From Ceratobasidium sp. AG-K (lineage: Eukaryota; Basidiomycota; Agaricomycetes; Cantharellales; Ceratobasidiaceae), in NCBI GenBank assembly GCA_037039685.1, contig JAWNGF010000006.1, positions 992,001 to 1,056,000 of the forward strand: a DNA stretch of 64,000 nucleotides, written 5' to 3'. Shown here one piece after another: positions 1 through 10,415 of the stretch. The notes under the pieces were generated by a model, which had not been told where the DNA came from, searched no databases, and was given only the letters and a program-made list of their open reading frames with translations. The translations under genes and the position numbers were made by a program. The stretch's first letter is position 1. Every line of letters starts with the position of its first letter.

Positions 1-720
1 GCCACTAAGCCTTCGATCTATGGTGACCCTCATTCCGTCTATAACCCTAAGGGTAGCGTTGTGTCTTCCTTCTAGAAGGTCATCTAGCTCATCTAAATTG
101 CTGATTACAGTCCTGCCGCTAGAATTGGAACTTGAACTTGAGCTCCCTGGATCTCCGGCGCCTTGTTGTACCGGGCCTGATTGCTCGGAGTAACCCTGTG
201 GAACGTATGGTGGTGCCGGAATCACCGGTGTGACTGGCTGGGAAGCCACTGGAATAGGACCTGCGTTGGTGATGGTTCCCCCAATTTGAGGAACTGTAGG
301 GACATTGGGGACGTGTGGTGTGGGGGGAGGTCTGATGGGAACAAGCGATACACCCCCATGAGCTTCGGGTTGGGGAGAAAAAAACTGTCTTCTGTTCCCC
401 AACGGCCATAAGGGACGTGATGGCCCTGGAGTTGCATTTGGAATACGAATTACCGCCGGAGTAGGGTCATTTGTGAGATCCCCTGGTTCTCTATTTGTGA
501 TAGTAGGTTCTTCCTCCTGTACTGTTGTCATGTCAGCAATACCGAAAGCTCCCGGCATTGATGTTTGACTTTGGGGGCGTGATCGGGCAGGACCTCCCGC
601 TTGAGTTTGTGCAATATCTTGTTCGTTTAGTGATCCTGTGGGCCTTGCTGCCCGACTAGGTCCTCTTCTTGTTGATATCGCAGATGAGGGACGTGACCCT
701 CCGTCTTCTTGAATAGACAT
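1..720 (-). CDS. Gag, N-terminal part, of a third Ty3 copy (runs off the left edge)
   Basis: The frame opens at an ATG at 720 and stays open to the window edge (240 codons). Its start (MSIQEDGGSRPSS) and the following Ser/Pro-rich and coiled region match, with scattered substitutions, the N-terminus of the Gag at 22321, so this is a second copy of the same Ty3 family in the opposite orientation. Gag forms the particle in which reverse transcription occurs. The rest of gag, pol and the 3' LTR must lie left of the window. The leader at 721-746 carries the same primer-binding site as the complete copy. Family assignment is firm; whether this copy is intact cannot be seen. Confidence 0.9.
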   Translation of the reverse strand, partial: MSIQEDGGSRPSSAISTRRGPSRAARPTGSLNEQDIAQTQAGGPARSRPQSQTSMPGAFGIADMTTVQEEEPTITNREPGDLTNDPTPAVIRIPNATPGPSRPLWPLGNRRQFFSPQPEAHGGVSLVPIRPPPTPHVPNVPTVPQIGGTITNAGPIPVASQPVTPVIPAPPYVPQGYSEQSGPVQQGAGDPGSSSSSSNSSGRTVISNLDELDDLLEGRHNATLRVIDGMRVTIDRRLSG

Positions 721-732
721 GTTTGTTTGTTA

Positions 733-744
733 AGCTTGTTTTGT
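733..744 (-). promoter_or_regulatory. Self-complementary primer-binding site of the left-edge Ty3 copy
   Basis: On the minus strand this reads ACAAAACAAGCT and begins 2 nt after the LTR edge (747). Its exact complement lies inside the LTR at 907-918, just downstream of the TATA-like stretch, as in the complete copy at 21835. This fits Tf1-type self-priming rather than tRNA priming; the mechanism is inferred. Confidence 0.7.
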
Positions 745-746
745 AA

Positions 747-1202
747 TGTCGTAAGCTTCTTCTTGGTGGCTAAGAGACAAGCCGCGGTGGAGAGTGGACG
801 GCACTAAGACCTAAGTGACCTCTTGAACCGCAACACACTTAAGTGTCTGTAGGCTCTGGAGGGTAGGGGTGGTTCTAAGTGTCACTCAAAGGGATGTTTT
901 GACGAGACAAAACAAGCTGGGGTTTCCAGGCTTGTTGGTCCTCTATATATATTCTCAAAGAGGCCGAGTCATACAAGGCGCAGCCACATGAGTCAACGCA
1001 GTCAACCAGTCAGGAGTGTCCGTGTGAGTCATGCTGTATGAACAGACATGACTCGTACAAAGCACAGCCGCGTTACACAATGTAACAGAATAACCACAAG
1101 AAGGTGGCAACGCGGCAAACAGAAACGGAACACAAACACACAAGAAGAGAACAGGCGGGCGAGACAACAGGCGAGTCCGATGGAGTGAGCTAGCTCACGA
1201 CA
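747..1202 (-). repeat. 5' LTR of the left-edge Ty3 copy
   Basis: This 456-bp LTR begins on the minus strand with TGTCGTGAGC at 1202 and ends ...TTACGACA at 747. It has the same length and ends as the LTRs at 21835 and 28609. It contains the TATA-like run and the 12-nt segment complementary to the primer-binding site. Because the gag start lies to its left, it is the 5' LTR of a minus-strand element. Its outer flank begins at 1203 inside a copia LTR fragment; the matching target duplication is outside the window. Confidence 0.93.
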
Positions 1203-1346
1203 AACAAAAACATACCTCAGCTCATGCTACATGGAAGTAGAGAACTGAGGTTGGAATGCCTCAACATGACACCTTTAACAAACTGTTGCGGAAATGTCTA
1301 AGTCACATGATTATATGCTGTACTATGTGAGACTGAAATTCCAACA
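1203..1346 (-). repeat. Copia-type LTR fragment (interrupted by the Ty3 copy)
   Basis: The segment ends ...GAAATTCCAACA, so on the minus strand it starts TGTTGGAATTTC, much like the copia LTRs at 17706 and 44560 (TGTTGAATAT). It also carries the same CCTCAG...GTAGAGAACTGAGG palindromic motif. Copia integrase codons resume immediately at 1347. The simplest reading is a copia-family LTR inserted in an older copia element, then split by the Ty3 copy at 1202. The remainder lies left of the window. Confidence 0.7.
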
Positions 1347-4300
1347 CCTCCATAGGCAAATATCAATACTATGTCTCATTCACAGATGTGGTGACTTGTT
1401 TTACATGTCTAGGCTTTCTTAGACACAAGGACAAAACACTCAATGAATACAAAGCATTTGAGGCAATGGTTAACACCCAAAAAGACAAGAATATCAAGAG
1501 GATACAATTCAATAATGGAGGCAAATTTGTGAACAAGAATTGGAAGGACCATGCAGCAAAGAAAGGAACAATAATGGAGACAACAGCTCCATGCTTGTCT
1601 CCACAAAACAGAATCGCCAAGAGATTGAATCAAACACTTGTCAAGAAGGCTTGAGCAATGTCAATTGAAGCTAATGCACCTCTATTCCTATGGAATGAAG
1701 CAGTTGCATATGTGTTGCGACCCGTCCCTCCCTCTGTCTCTGTTTGCGGACTTGTGGCTTGTACCAGCACCTTAAGTGCCCTTTCTCTTTGTTGAGCCCT
1801 CTCCCTTGTTTAGTAAGGTGTATGGATGATGTGTCACCATGAGTCATATGACTCATGCTGTTTTCTATTGGCTGGCCTGTGCAGCCCCTTTATGACTTGG
1901 ACGTTGACTCAGACGAGTGACTCATGTATTTACTATGACTCACCTCTTTCCTGAGTATATATACTGGCTTGCAAGCATGGTCACCCCAAGCTTGCTTTGC
2001 CTCGTCAACTCTCCCTGCAGTGTGATCAGAGGCACTTGGCTACTTAGCCTTTAGCACAGCCACTTGGACTTAGGAGCTAGTGACTTGTACTGACAAGACT
2101 AGCATTTGTCCACCTTAGTGATAGAGTCTTAGAAGACTTATCACATATTGTTTCCACTCTCAAAGGCAATTAGCAGTTGTCAACCATAGGCATTAGCAGG
2201 TTGTGACAATATGTGTGCTATCTGAAGAACAGAACACCTACCCAAGTACACAGGCAATATCAGCTGACCCCATACAAGTCATTCTGGGGGAAACAACCAA
2301 ATATTAGTATTCTTTGCCCTTGGGGAACGATATGCTAAGTACTCAATCAAGGAGAACAATCAAAACTCAATCCAAAAACATTCAAGGCAATATTTACAGG
2401 AATTTCTGATTACCAAGGCAAGAGTTGGCGCTACTACAAGAAAGGCATAGCCAAGATACTACACTCACAGAATAGTACCTTTCCGAGGTTTTCCAAGGTA
2501 TCAGGTGATCAGTCAGGCAACTTAGAACTGGGTGAACCGGTTGTTCCACCTGCTGAGGGGGAGGAAAGGAAGGAAGAAGACAGCATGGCAAAACAACCAG
2601 TAGAAATGGCAAAAACAGGGGGAGAAAGCGAAATTAAAACAGAGAAAACAGAGCAGCAAAACGGTATAAAAGGAGAGACAAAACAGGAGCAAAAGCCAGT
2701 GCATTCAGCTCCCTCTCCCATGCCAAAGACTGAAAGCGCACCTGTTCTCAAATCTTCATCTACTTGCACTCTCATGCCTCATGTTCCCACCCGTCCACTA
2801 CACAGTCACTTGAACACCTAAGTGCATCTGGTATGCACCAAGGCATCCAGACTTGTTGGAGCAATCCAAATGCACCTGCAATCTCACTGGAGAAAGAACA
2901 AGGTGGTATAACAATCAAGATCGAAGGCCAGGAAGAGCCTAAACCACAAGGCAAGACAGCAAGCTTTTGCACTGACGATTGGCACAACCTATATGCTGAT
3001 CTTCCAACACTTGTACTTGCCTATCCTCCATCGGAAGCAAGCACAGAATCGATTGCCAAACTCCCTGAACTTGAAGCCTCCCTTGACAACGTTCATATTT
3101 GTTCTTACAACCCTCCCAAACCTTTCCACTTGCCTATTCCTGTTCCTCTGCCTCTGACGCCGCCTTTGACACCCTCTCCCATACTTGATGACTTGCCCAC
3201 CAAAGAAATCTCCTTCAACACTTGCATTGGTGACCAGGCATTTGCTAGTTGTGCTGCCAACAGCAAAGACACACCAACTGTTGCTCAAGCTCTCCAATCA
3301 CCTGATGCTGAAGAATGGCGCAAGGCAATGGCTGCTGAGGTTGCCAACCTCATTTGACTCAAGGTCTTCAAACTTGTACCCCATCTGCCGCCAGGAACCA
3401 ACATTATAGGCTGCCAGTGGGTTATGCAATGCAAACGCGACAAGAGTGGCAAGATTTCATGCCATAAATCAAGAGTAGTTGCCAAGGGTTATACTCAGAA
3501 GCCTGGGCAAGACTATGAGGACACTTATGCCCCTCTCATGCGCCTCAAGGCTATTTGCATCCTCCTCACCCTTGCCAATCATTTCAATTGGGACATTCAG
3601 CAACTTGATGTTGTATCTGCATTCCTACACACAGAGCTTGTGGAAGAGCTCTACATGGAACAAATCCCATACTTCTTGGACGGCAGCAACCACGTCCTTT
3701 GTCTCCGCTGATCACTCTATGGCCTTAAGCAGTCTGGTCGATCCTGGAACCACACCCTTGACAGCAAGCAATGTGCAATAGGCTACCACCCATTGCATAC
3801 AGACTTGTGCATCTACACTTGCATGAGCACTGCTCTTGGTATCTTACAGGTTTCTATCATTGCTGTACATGTCAACAACTTGCTTGTCATCACTACACCC
3901 CTAGATACCAATAACGTCATGCGCAAACTGCTTGCAACGTTTGATATGCACGACTTAGGGCCTGTACAACACTTTCTAGGCATGTAGATTGAGTGACAAC
4001 ACTCTAAGCGCATTCTAGTGCTTAAGCAGACCGCATACATTGACTCAATCATTGAACAAGCTGGCCTCATCAATGCCTATCCTGCTGACACACCAATCAG
4101 CCCAACCACTGTCCTTGCAAAGCACGAAGGACAGCACCCTGATTACCCTTATGCTACCATGGTTGGAAAGCTCATGTATGCAGCGCTTTGCACTTGCCCC
4201 AACATTGCATTCACTGTGACATACCTGTTGCAATTTTTGAGTTGTTTTGTGCCTGCCCATGTTACTGCTGTAAAGCATGTCTTTTGTTATCTCAAGGGAA

Positions 4301-4848
4301 CATCTTACATGGGTCTCACTTATCAATTGGACAGTAGTGCCAACGTTGGCAAACTAGGCTACTTGGATGCTGACTGGGGATCCAATGCTATCAATCACAA
4401 ATCAATTTCTGGGTCCATTTTCCTTGTCGGAGGTACAGCAGTCTCTTGGAGTGCCAAGAAACAGGCCATGATTGCCCTTTCAACTATGGAGGCTGAGTAC
4501 ATGGCAATCTCTCAGGCCAGTACTCAAGCTCTATGGCTCTGACAGTTCTTTTCAGAAATCTGCCTTACATCCAACAACCCAACAATGATCACATCCAACA
4601 ACCTTGCTGCACTCACACTTACGACCAAGTTGCAATACCATGCTCAATCAAAGCACATTGACATCCGCCATCACTTTGTATGCAATGCAATCAACAACAG
4701 CAAGATTTGAATGGTATATGTACCTACTCAAGACAACTTAGCCAATGCCTTCACCAAGGCACTACCAACTCCTCGATTTGCTTATCTGGTTGGATCCATT
4801 ATGGGCCAACAACTTTTCATGGATGAGGATGATTACCTTTGGAATTGA
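1347..4848 (+). pseudogene. Decayed Ty1/copia pol (integrase, RT, RNase H)
   Basis: Integrase residues (YYVSFTD, then FLRHKDKT and FNNGGKFVNKNW) run from 1347 to 1707 and resume at 2214 (YLKNRTPTQ) after a solo LTR. A low-complexity Pro/Glu linker follows. Reverse transcriptase then runs from about 3270: SRVVAKGYTQKPG, WDIQQLDVVSAFLHTELVEELYM, SLYGLKQ. RNase H follows with KQAMIALSTMEAEYMA and SKHIDIRHHFV. In-frame stops at 3355, 3709, 3985, 3994, 4540 and 4708 (five TGA, one TAG) make it inactive. The YVDD box reads HVNN, so the catalytic aspartates are also lost. Gag, protease and the 5' LTR are missing on the left. The pattern suits old CpG decay. Confidence 0.9.
1713..2208 (+). repeat. 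Solo LTR, relative of the young Ty3 family
   Basis: A 496-bp insertion runs from TGTTGCGACC to GTTGTGACA and is flanked by a perfect 5-bp duplication ATATG (1708-1712 and 2209-2213). Removing it and one copy of the duplication restores the copia integrase frame (AVAYVCYLKNRTP). Its core (TATATATACTGGCTTGCAAG, then AAGCTTGCTTTGCCTCGTC) parallels the LTR at 21835, including the self-primer region, so it comes from a related Ty3 family. No internal sequence remains, as expected after LTR-LTR recombination. Confidence 0.9.
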
Positions 4849-4928
4849 AATTAATTTTTGTGTATACTGAAGTTCCCAATGTTTAGCTCATTTTGTTGAA
4901 TGTGTATGCTTGCTTGATTGAGGGGGAG

Positions 4929-5153
4929 TGTTGAAATCTATTATTTACATGTATATACACATAGAACATTCCTGTACAATCAAGACCAGTGTACGCGTAC
5001 ATTGCTTACACTTGTTTTGTTTTTCACCCGTGTATATAAAGAGCTGGTACAATGTAGTTGTCCAACAGCCAATATATTCATTTGTCTCACTACTTGGGCT
5101 GCGCTAAGGATTGTAGATACATTCAGTTGTATATCTACATTCTCATTTCTACA
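4929..5153 (+). repeat. 3' LTR of the left copia element
   Basis: After the pol stop a purine-rich tract (GAGGGGGAG) is followed at 4929 by TGTTGAAATC, a typical copia LTR start; the repeat ends ...TTTCTACA near 5153. It contains a TATA box (GTATATAAAG at about 5031). The partner 5' LTR is not in the window, so the right edge is set by the CA end and by the resumption of an unrelated coding frame at 5154. Confidence 0.75.
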
Positions 5154-5841
5154 ACTTCTGGAGGAGCGGGGGTTGTCGTTTCGACCTGGATTGGCGGAAT
5201 AACTGCAATTCTAGAGAATGCTTTGCTCCATTCAAGGATTCCTGCTGAGAGTTTGTGTCTCGGGACCTGGCTGCGAGTCTCAGCTACAACTCCCACAGAC
5301 GTGCCAGGCTGAGGGGTTGGTACTGATTGTACCAATGAAATATTGCTGGAGGGACTGCCATGGGGCAAATTTGGAGTGTTGGAGGGGCCAGGAGTAGACG
5401 AGGGAGGCGCTTTGGATGGCTGGGTAGAAGATGGGTTCCACAGACTAAGAGTTCTTCTATAGAGCGCTCTCCGGGCCTGCTTACCACCCAAAAACTTCTC
5501 CCCCTGACCCCCTAGCTGCCCAAACAAGTGGGATTTACCATCTGGGAATCGAATAGTGAGTCGAGCCTCCAGTCCTATAAGCAACAAATATCAGCTTCTG
5601 CTTGGGAAGGTAGTGGGACAAAAGATGCACCTCCTTTGGTCAACAGCTCTTCCTCGAACTCCTCTGCGTTCTGTGGCACCCCACCGTGGTGTTCCCAACT
5701 ATTGTGCAGAAACGCGTTGACTGCAATCACTGGGTCATTCTTCTCTGGGTGAAGATCGTCATCCTGCCGTTCTTCTGGTAGCTCTGCAGCTGGAGACAGA
5801 GATAGTGTTGGGAGTTCCGACGTGGCGTGGATGTGTTCCAT
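5154..5841 (-). pseudogene. Unidentified two-exon gene, 3' end removed by the copia element
   Basis: I do not recognise this protein. A minus-strand frame starts at ATG 5841 (MEHIHATSELPTL) and runs to 5631. A 56-nt intron (5575-5630, GTGCAT...TTATAG with a GCTGAT branch-like site) joins it in phase to 5574-5154. The joined product is acidic at first (PEERQDDDLHPEK). It then has a compact segment (LEARLTIRFPDGKSHLFGQL), followed by a Pro/Ser-rich tail. The frame runs into the copia LTR at 5153 without its own stop, so the 3' end was lost. The longer upstream frame to 6096 looks like leader. Function unknown; it could belong to an uncharacterised mobile element. Confidence 0.5.
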
Positions 5842-8800
5842 AGTGCCTAGTATAAAGGGGCCGGTGTGCTGAAAACAAATGTGGTATTGTAACAAAAACA
5901 AGTGGATGAATACAACAGGATGACTAGTAAAAGATTGGCATGGTTGCAGTGAAAGAGAGACAGGAGTATTAGGAAGGTTGGGGGTACGATGTATATATTT
6001 ACAGGGTCCTTGGTGCTTGCTCTCATGGCTAAAGTGGGCATCAAATGTACGCCCTTTCATTGGTACATGAAGCTGGGCTGAGTCTAGGACATTCATCTCT
6101 GTTTATGTGAACATCAGCGCGTGGCACTCCTACCGCATTCGGCTCAGTTGAAGGTTGCATCATTTGCGACTTTGGGTCAAACGTTCTCTGGTAGCTGGGT
6201 TCATCTTAACCGAGCGTATACATACTTGGATTGGTTTTTATAATCGAAGACTCAAAGAATCACACCAATAAAATAACCCGGCGATATTTTGGATTGAAAT
6301 ATCAGCCACCCCGCCCGCCCGGCGCATGAAGGCAATGCCCACATGGCCCAAGTATGTTACAGTCGATGAAACAGCGGGACAACGGCACTTCCCCGCCGCA
6401 TAATAGCGCCCCTCCCCCATCCGCCCATCTTCACCCTTGGAGCAGCCTATAGGCCGGTAAACCTTAGCAAAACGGAGTCTTAGAGCCAAACCACTCAGCA
6501 AAAATTGGGGATAGCACGGAGGGCTCCCGCGCAAACCCCTGGCTCCGGAGCCCGCCGCGCTATCCCCGATTTTTGCTGAGCAGAGACTCACCAATGTTGA
6601 GTCGGGATTGTCTCCACCAAGGTCTTCTAGGTCTTCTGCACACGTGGGGCTTCTTATCAACTGTTTCATCGTGAGGCAAATGTCGGTAGGATGCTATATG
6701 TGGATTTGTGTGGGCATGAGACTACCAAAGCTAAGAAGAGCTTACCAAGGTGTGGGTAATACAAAGCCAGTGAGTATCGCAGTCGAAGATCAATGCATTT
6801 CTGTTCACAAGGAAACGGTCAGTGAAAAGATCATTACCAAAGGAAAATAGTTGTTGTTATGTGTCCCGGTAGTGAGCGCCCAATCGAGTGGTCTACTGGC
6901 GAGTTAGCCACAAGCGATCCACTACATCCAGACGTACCATTAGGTTTCTTCTAACTTGAAGTTCGGATATTTTCAGGGTCCCCTATGCTACCCGCTCTGA
7001 CGCTCGTTCGAGATCGTCAGCCATTCGAAACAGCCGACCCTTGAAACCAAACCAGTAGCTCTCGCGCACAGAGTAGGACAAGGAGATGGACATAGCCCAC
7101 ATCCCTCTCGGTACGTCCAACCTACCCACGGACACTGTAGGAATAGCGAGCGAGGGGAGGGTCCTATGGGTCGCAAACGGAATCACAGTTTCTATCGAGG
7201 ATTAGGTTGGAAGGCCGGTGCAGTGCATGAAGCAACGACTCACAGGAATCGACGGTGCGGGTAGCTCAACGGCTACAAGCCATCAGCCTTGATACTAAAG
7301 CTCACTCGAGATTGTCAGTTGTACATGAGCTGCTAACATCCGGACTCACCTGGCTTCAGAGCTGTGGGAACCGGGGGAGCGTTGAGCGCTGGCCTTCAAG
7401 ACCTTCACGCACGGTTGATATATTTCGGAGGGACTCAGGAGTCATTAGGGGGTGGTCCAAGTCGCCAGTCCCGTGAAATGGTAGTTGTATGCGATGGACC
7501 AGCACCGGAGCTGATCCGAGCCGCCAATCTAACAGGCGAATAAAGCGCGCCCCTAAGGCCTAAACCGGGAGGAACAACCGTACGGAAAAATAATTGCGTA
7601 ATTCGAACTCAATGGGCAGCCAGGTTGGGCACACTCTGCAACCTAAATTTAGAACGTATCAATTGTGATTGTATTCCTTAAACTATATGATTTACTCACG
7701 GGCTCTAGACTACCAAAGGTAAGATTGACCTCGAGGATACAATCGAGAGGCTCTGGGGGGGCCTATGTTCTTGTGAGTAATGTACTCTTCGGGATGTGAA
7801 AACAGTAACCGGTAGGTGCAGATCTCGGACTCAATTTGAGGTGTGAGATTCGCCCCCGAGAAGCGTACGAACACTCGAACCCGCTTGAACCTAAACGCAC
7901 GCGACGAGGTGAGCCCCCTCGGGACATGGTATACTCTGTTAAAACGCCGGCTCCGATAGAATTTTACAAGTCAAAAAGCTCCAATATACGCAGCATCAAA
8001 CAATTCGGCGAAGTTTCCCGGCAAGTTTGCTATTATTCAGTTAGTAGTTTCCTTGATAGAATAGTAGAAGGCAGAGCTCATCCTGTGCGGTATCGCCACA
8101 AGTCGCCTATGATGCCTTCCAAGTCAGGTACCAGCAGGGGCAGCGTTAATATTTCTAGCGGTGGGGCGCCGGTCGTGCTTCTTGGTTTGTCGTTTTTGTC
8201 GTTTTTCTTGTGCTCCTGTTAAAGAGATATGCCGATCCAAATGGTGGCAAAGTCTCCCACGAAGTCGCTGGGGGTGTCCCGAAAACCTAATCGAGGCAGC
8301 GTACGAGTGGTTCTGCGCGCTCGGGTTAGGAGATGATTGATTAAATACACCAAGACTTACAAAAAGCTTGATAAATACTAGAATGCTAGAGAAGTCGTTA
8401 CACCGAGAAGAAATGAGGCTGGTGAGACAGTATGTAGCCTAGACAGAATGTTAAAGAGCGAATGCCTGTGTTTAGGCTGGTAGCATTCAAACCTGACCGT
8501 GTCTAAGTGCGTCAAAATTGGACAAGACTCCGGGTATGTCACAGCATGGTACTTCAGATGCATCTCGGTGCTAGACCTGCAGGCTAGTATCTACCCACTA
8601 CGCCTGCGGCCGCAATATCCATATCAGAACGAGCGAATAAGCCACTATGCGGGCAGACTCACCTCGGAGACAAGTTGGTTACTCCTAGAAAGGGGGTTAC
8701 TCCAGTGGTCGGCCTTCGCGTAATGGTTTGCGAATCATATCACGGCGATGTGAAGAAGGCAATAGGGCTCGCGAGTCACCGCCGAGCAGTTCTCAAACCA

Positions 8801-10415
8801 TACGAAGCTTAGGGTCGTAGTTAGTATTGTGGACGACAGCTTGGGCTAGAGCTACTGACTAATTTAGACCCTCGTTGGGGCATTTCCTCACTTGGTTCGA
8901 CTAGAGACTCTGGTTACGAGACACTTGGCGCTCAAGCCACTTGCGATTCTACCGAGGGAACAGCGGACGATTGAGCGATGTCCAACTAACCCATGAATCG
9001 GCAATTGCGTGGAGAAAGTGAACCCGTGGATGAGTGTCCTCCGGAGGTATTTGGAGATCCCTGAAATCCAGTGCTGGCCTGTCTTTACGGACTTGATGGT
9101 TCATAACGTCGAGGAAGTCCAATCAACCAAGAGTTGAAATACCTTGAGGACACAACGACTCTAAAGGAACAAACCCTTGTACGTCGGGAGTTTCGCGTGT
9201 GAGACGAACTGACATATAATATGCGACGCGTAGTGATGGTGTAGTCCGTCACCGACCCTCCTTGAGGTACACAGTTTCCTAGTCTGCCACTCGGTCTCTG
9301 AGTTTGATACACACACGCTCGATTTTTGTATTTTTCAATCTTGTATATACACGACGTGTTTGTTAATTCATGCCTAATCGGATTTGTTGCGTCCTAGAAG
9401 TCAGTGTCCGGTTTTGAATTGAGCCAAATCGAAAATGGGGGTTGACTTCTAGGGTTAAAAAGCAACAGCCCTGTGTTAATTGACAGGAATCATGCCATGG
9501 CGAATCAATTGAGCAACGGAGTGGATGAATTAGGCCGCATCATAGCTGACGGGTCCTAATACACTCGATTTAGCACTGGGACTCACACAGCTAGCCCAGT
9601 TAGCGCATTTCGAATCAAATTACATCTCCGAAAGCGAATTTGAGACTAGTTAGGACCGCCCTAGGACGGTTCCCCGTTGATTAGGGCGGATTCGCTTGGC
9701 TCGGATCTGTGGTCCTAATTTAGCACTGTGCTTTTTACTGACGGTTGGGTGCGACTTGAGGGAAGGACTTGCAGGTTTCTTTTTGTACCCTATCCCGGAT
9801 GCCACAAAGCACCGATATTGCGTCGAATTGGCTACCTTCATCGGCCAGCAGATGGGATCCCGGCTCATGATTCTTCTAACCTAGTTCGCGTTTGGCCGCA
9901 CGCTCCATGAGTATGGCCTGACGACCGCTACCCGGATAACCGCACCATTCCGACCCCTCAAACCTAGTGAGGGTTGGCGGGTATCCTTAGCTAAAACTCT
10001 GATTACTCACATGAGGGAGACAATAGCTCTGCTCAATTCTTAGTTTTCCGGTGTGGTTTGGCCACCGGAGCTACTGAGGCTGAATCCTAATTGGCTGAGA
10101 GGCTAGCAAGCCGGGGCGAAGTTCATAAATTATCGGTAGAATTGAGAAGGGCAAACATGGACGAGAACCCGAGTGCAAACCGATAAATTTACCATGAGGG
10201 TGCCTTGCAAACAGTTCATGATTACACACGCAACGAGCATATCCGATATCGCCGACGCCTGTGCGCCGGGCGCTCTAGTCGCATTGCCATTTACTACTCG
10301 GCCTCATGTCCACAACAACATATCAACCACAGCATATTGACACGTCAGCAGTTTATACCCCCCCCCAAGTGTTTTTCGCCCTTCGTTTCGCAACCCGATT
10401 TAATCGAGAGCTATA
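5842..10415. other. 4.6 kb with no recognisable gene
   Basis: Apart from the hairpin at 6494-6580, I see only short open frames without family motifs, signal sequences or splice-linked continuations. The longest (6238-6669 minus, 7836-8222 plus) have random-looking composition. There is a weak inverted repeat at 9393-9403/9443-9453. It may hold the promoter of the NACHT-WD40 gene near its right end and otherwise old, eroded sequence. Confidence 0.6.
6494..6580. repeat. 22-bp inverted repeat (hairpin)
   Basis: The arms 6494-6515 (CTCAGCAAAAATTGGGGATAG) and 6559-6580 are complementary with one mismatch. Further pairing occurs inside (GGCTCC at 6522 with GGAGCC at 6547), so the whole 87 bp can fold into one hairpin. 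No target duplication is evident. It may be a miniature foldback element or a transcribed hairpin. Confidence 0.6.

Noticed and set aside
5575..6096. Upstream extension of the hypothetical gene to a start at 6096
   Set aside because: The extra residues look like translated leader; the ATG at 5841 followed by a clean intron is simpler.
7836..8222. 128-codon plus-strand ORF in the gene-poor region
   Set aside because: No motifs, no splice-linked neighbours and chance-like composition.
9393..9453. 11-bp inverted repeat CCTAGAAGTCA as a regulatory hairpin
   Set aside because: Short arms with a 39-bp loop and no gene nearby; not distinguishable from chance.
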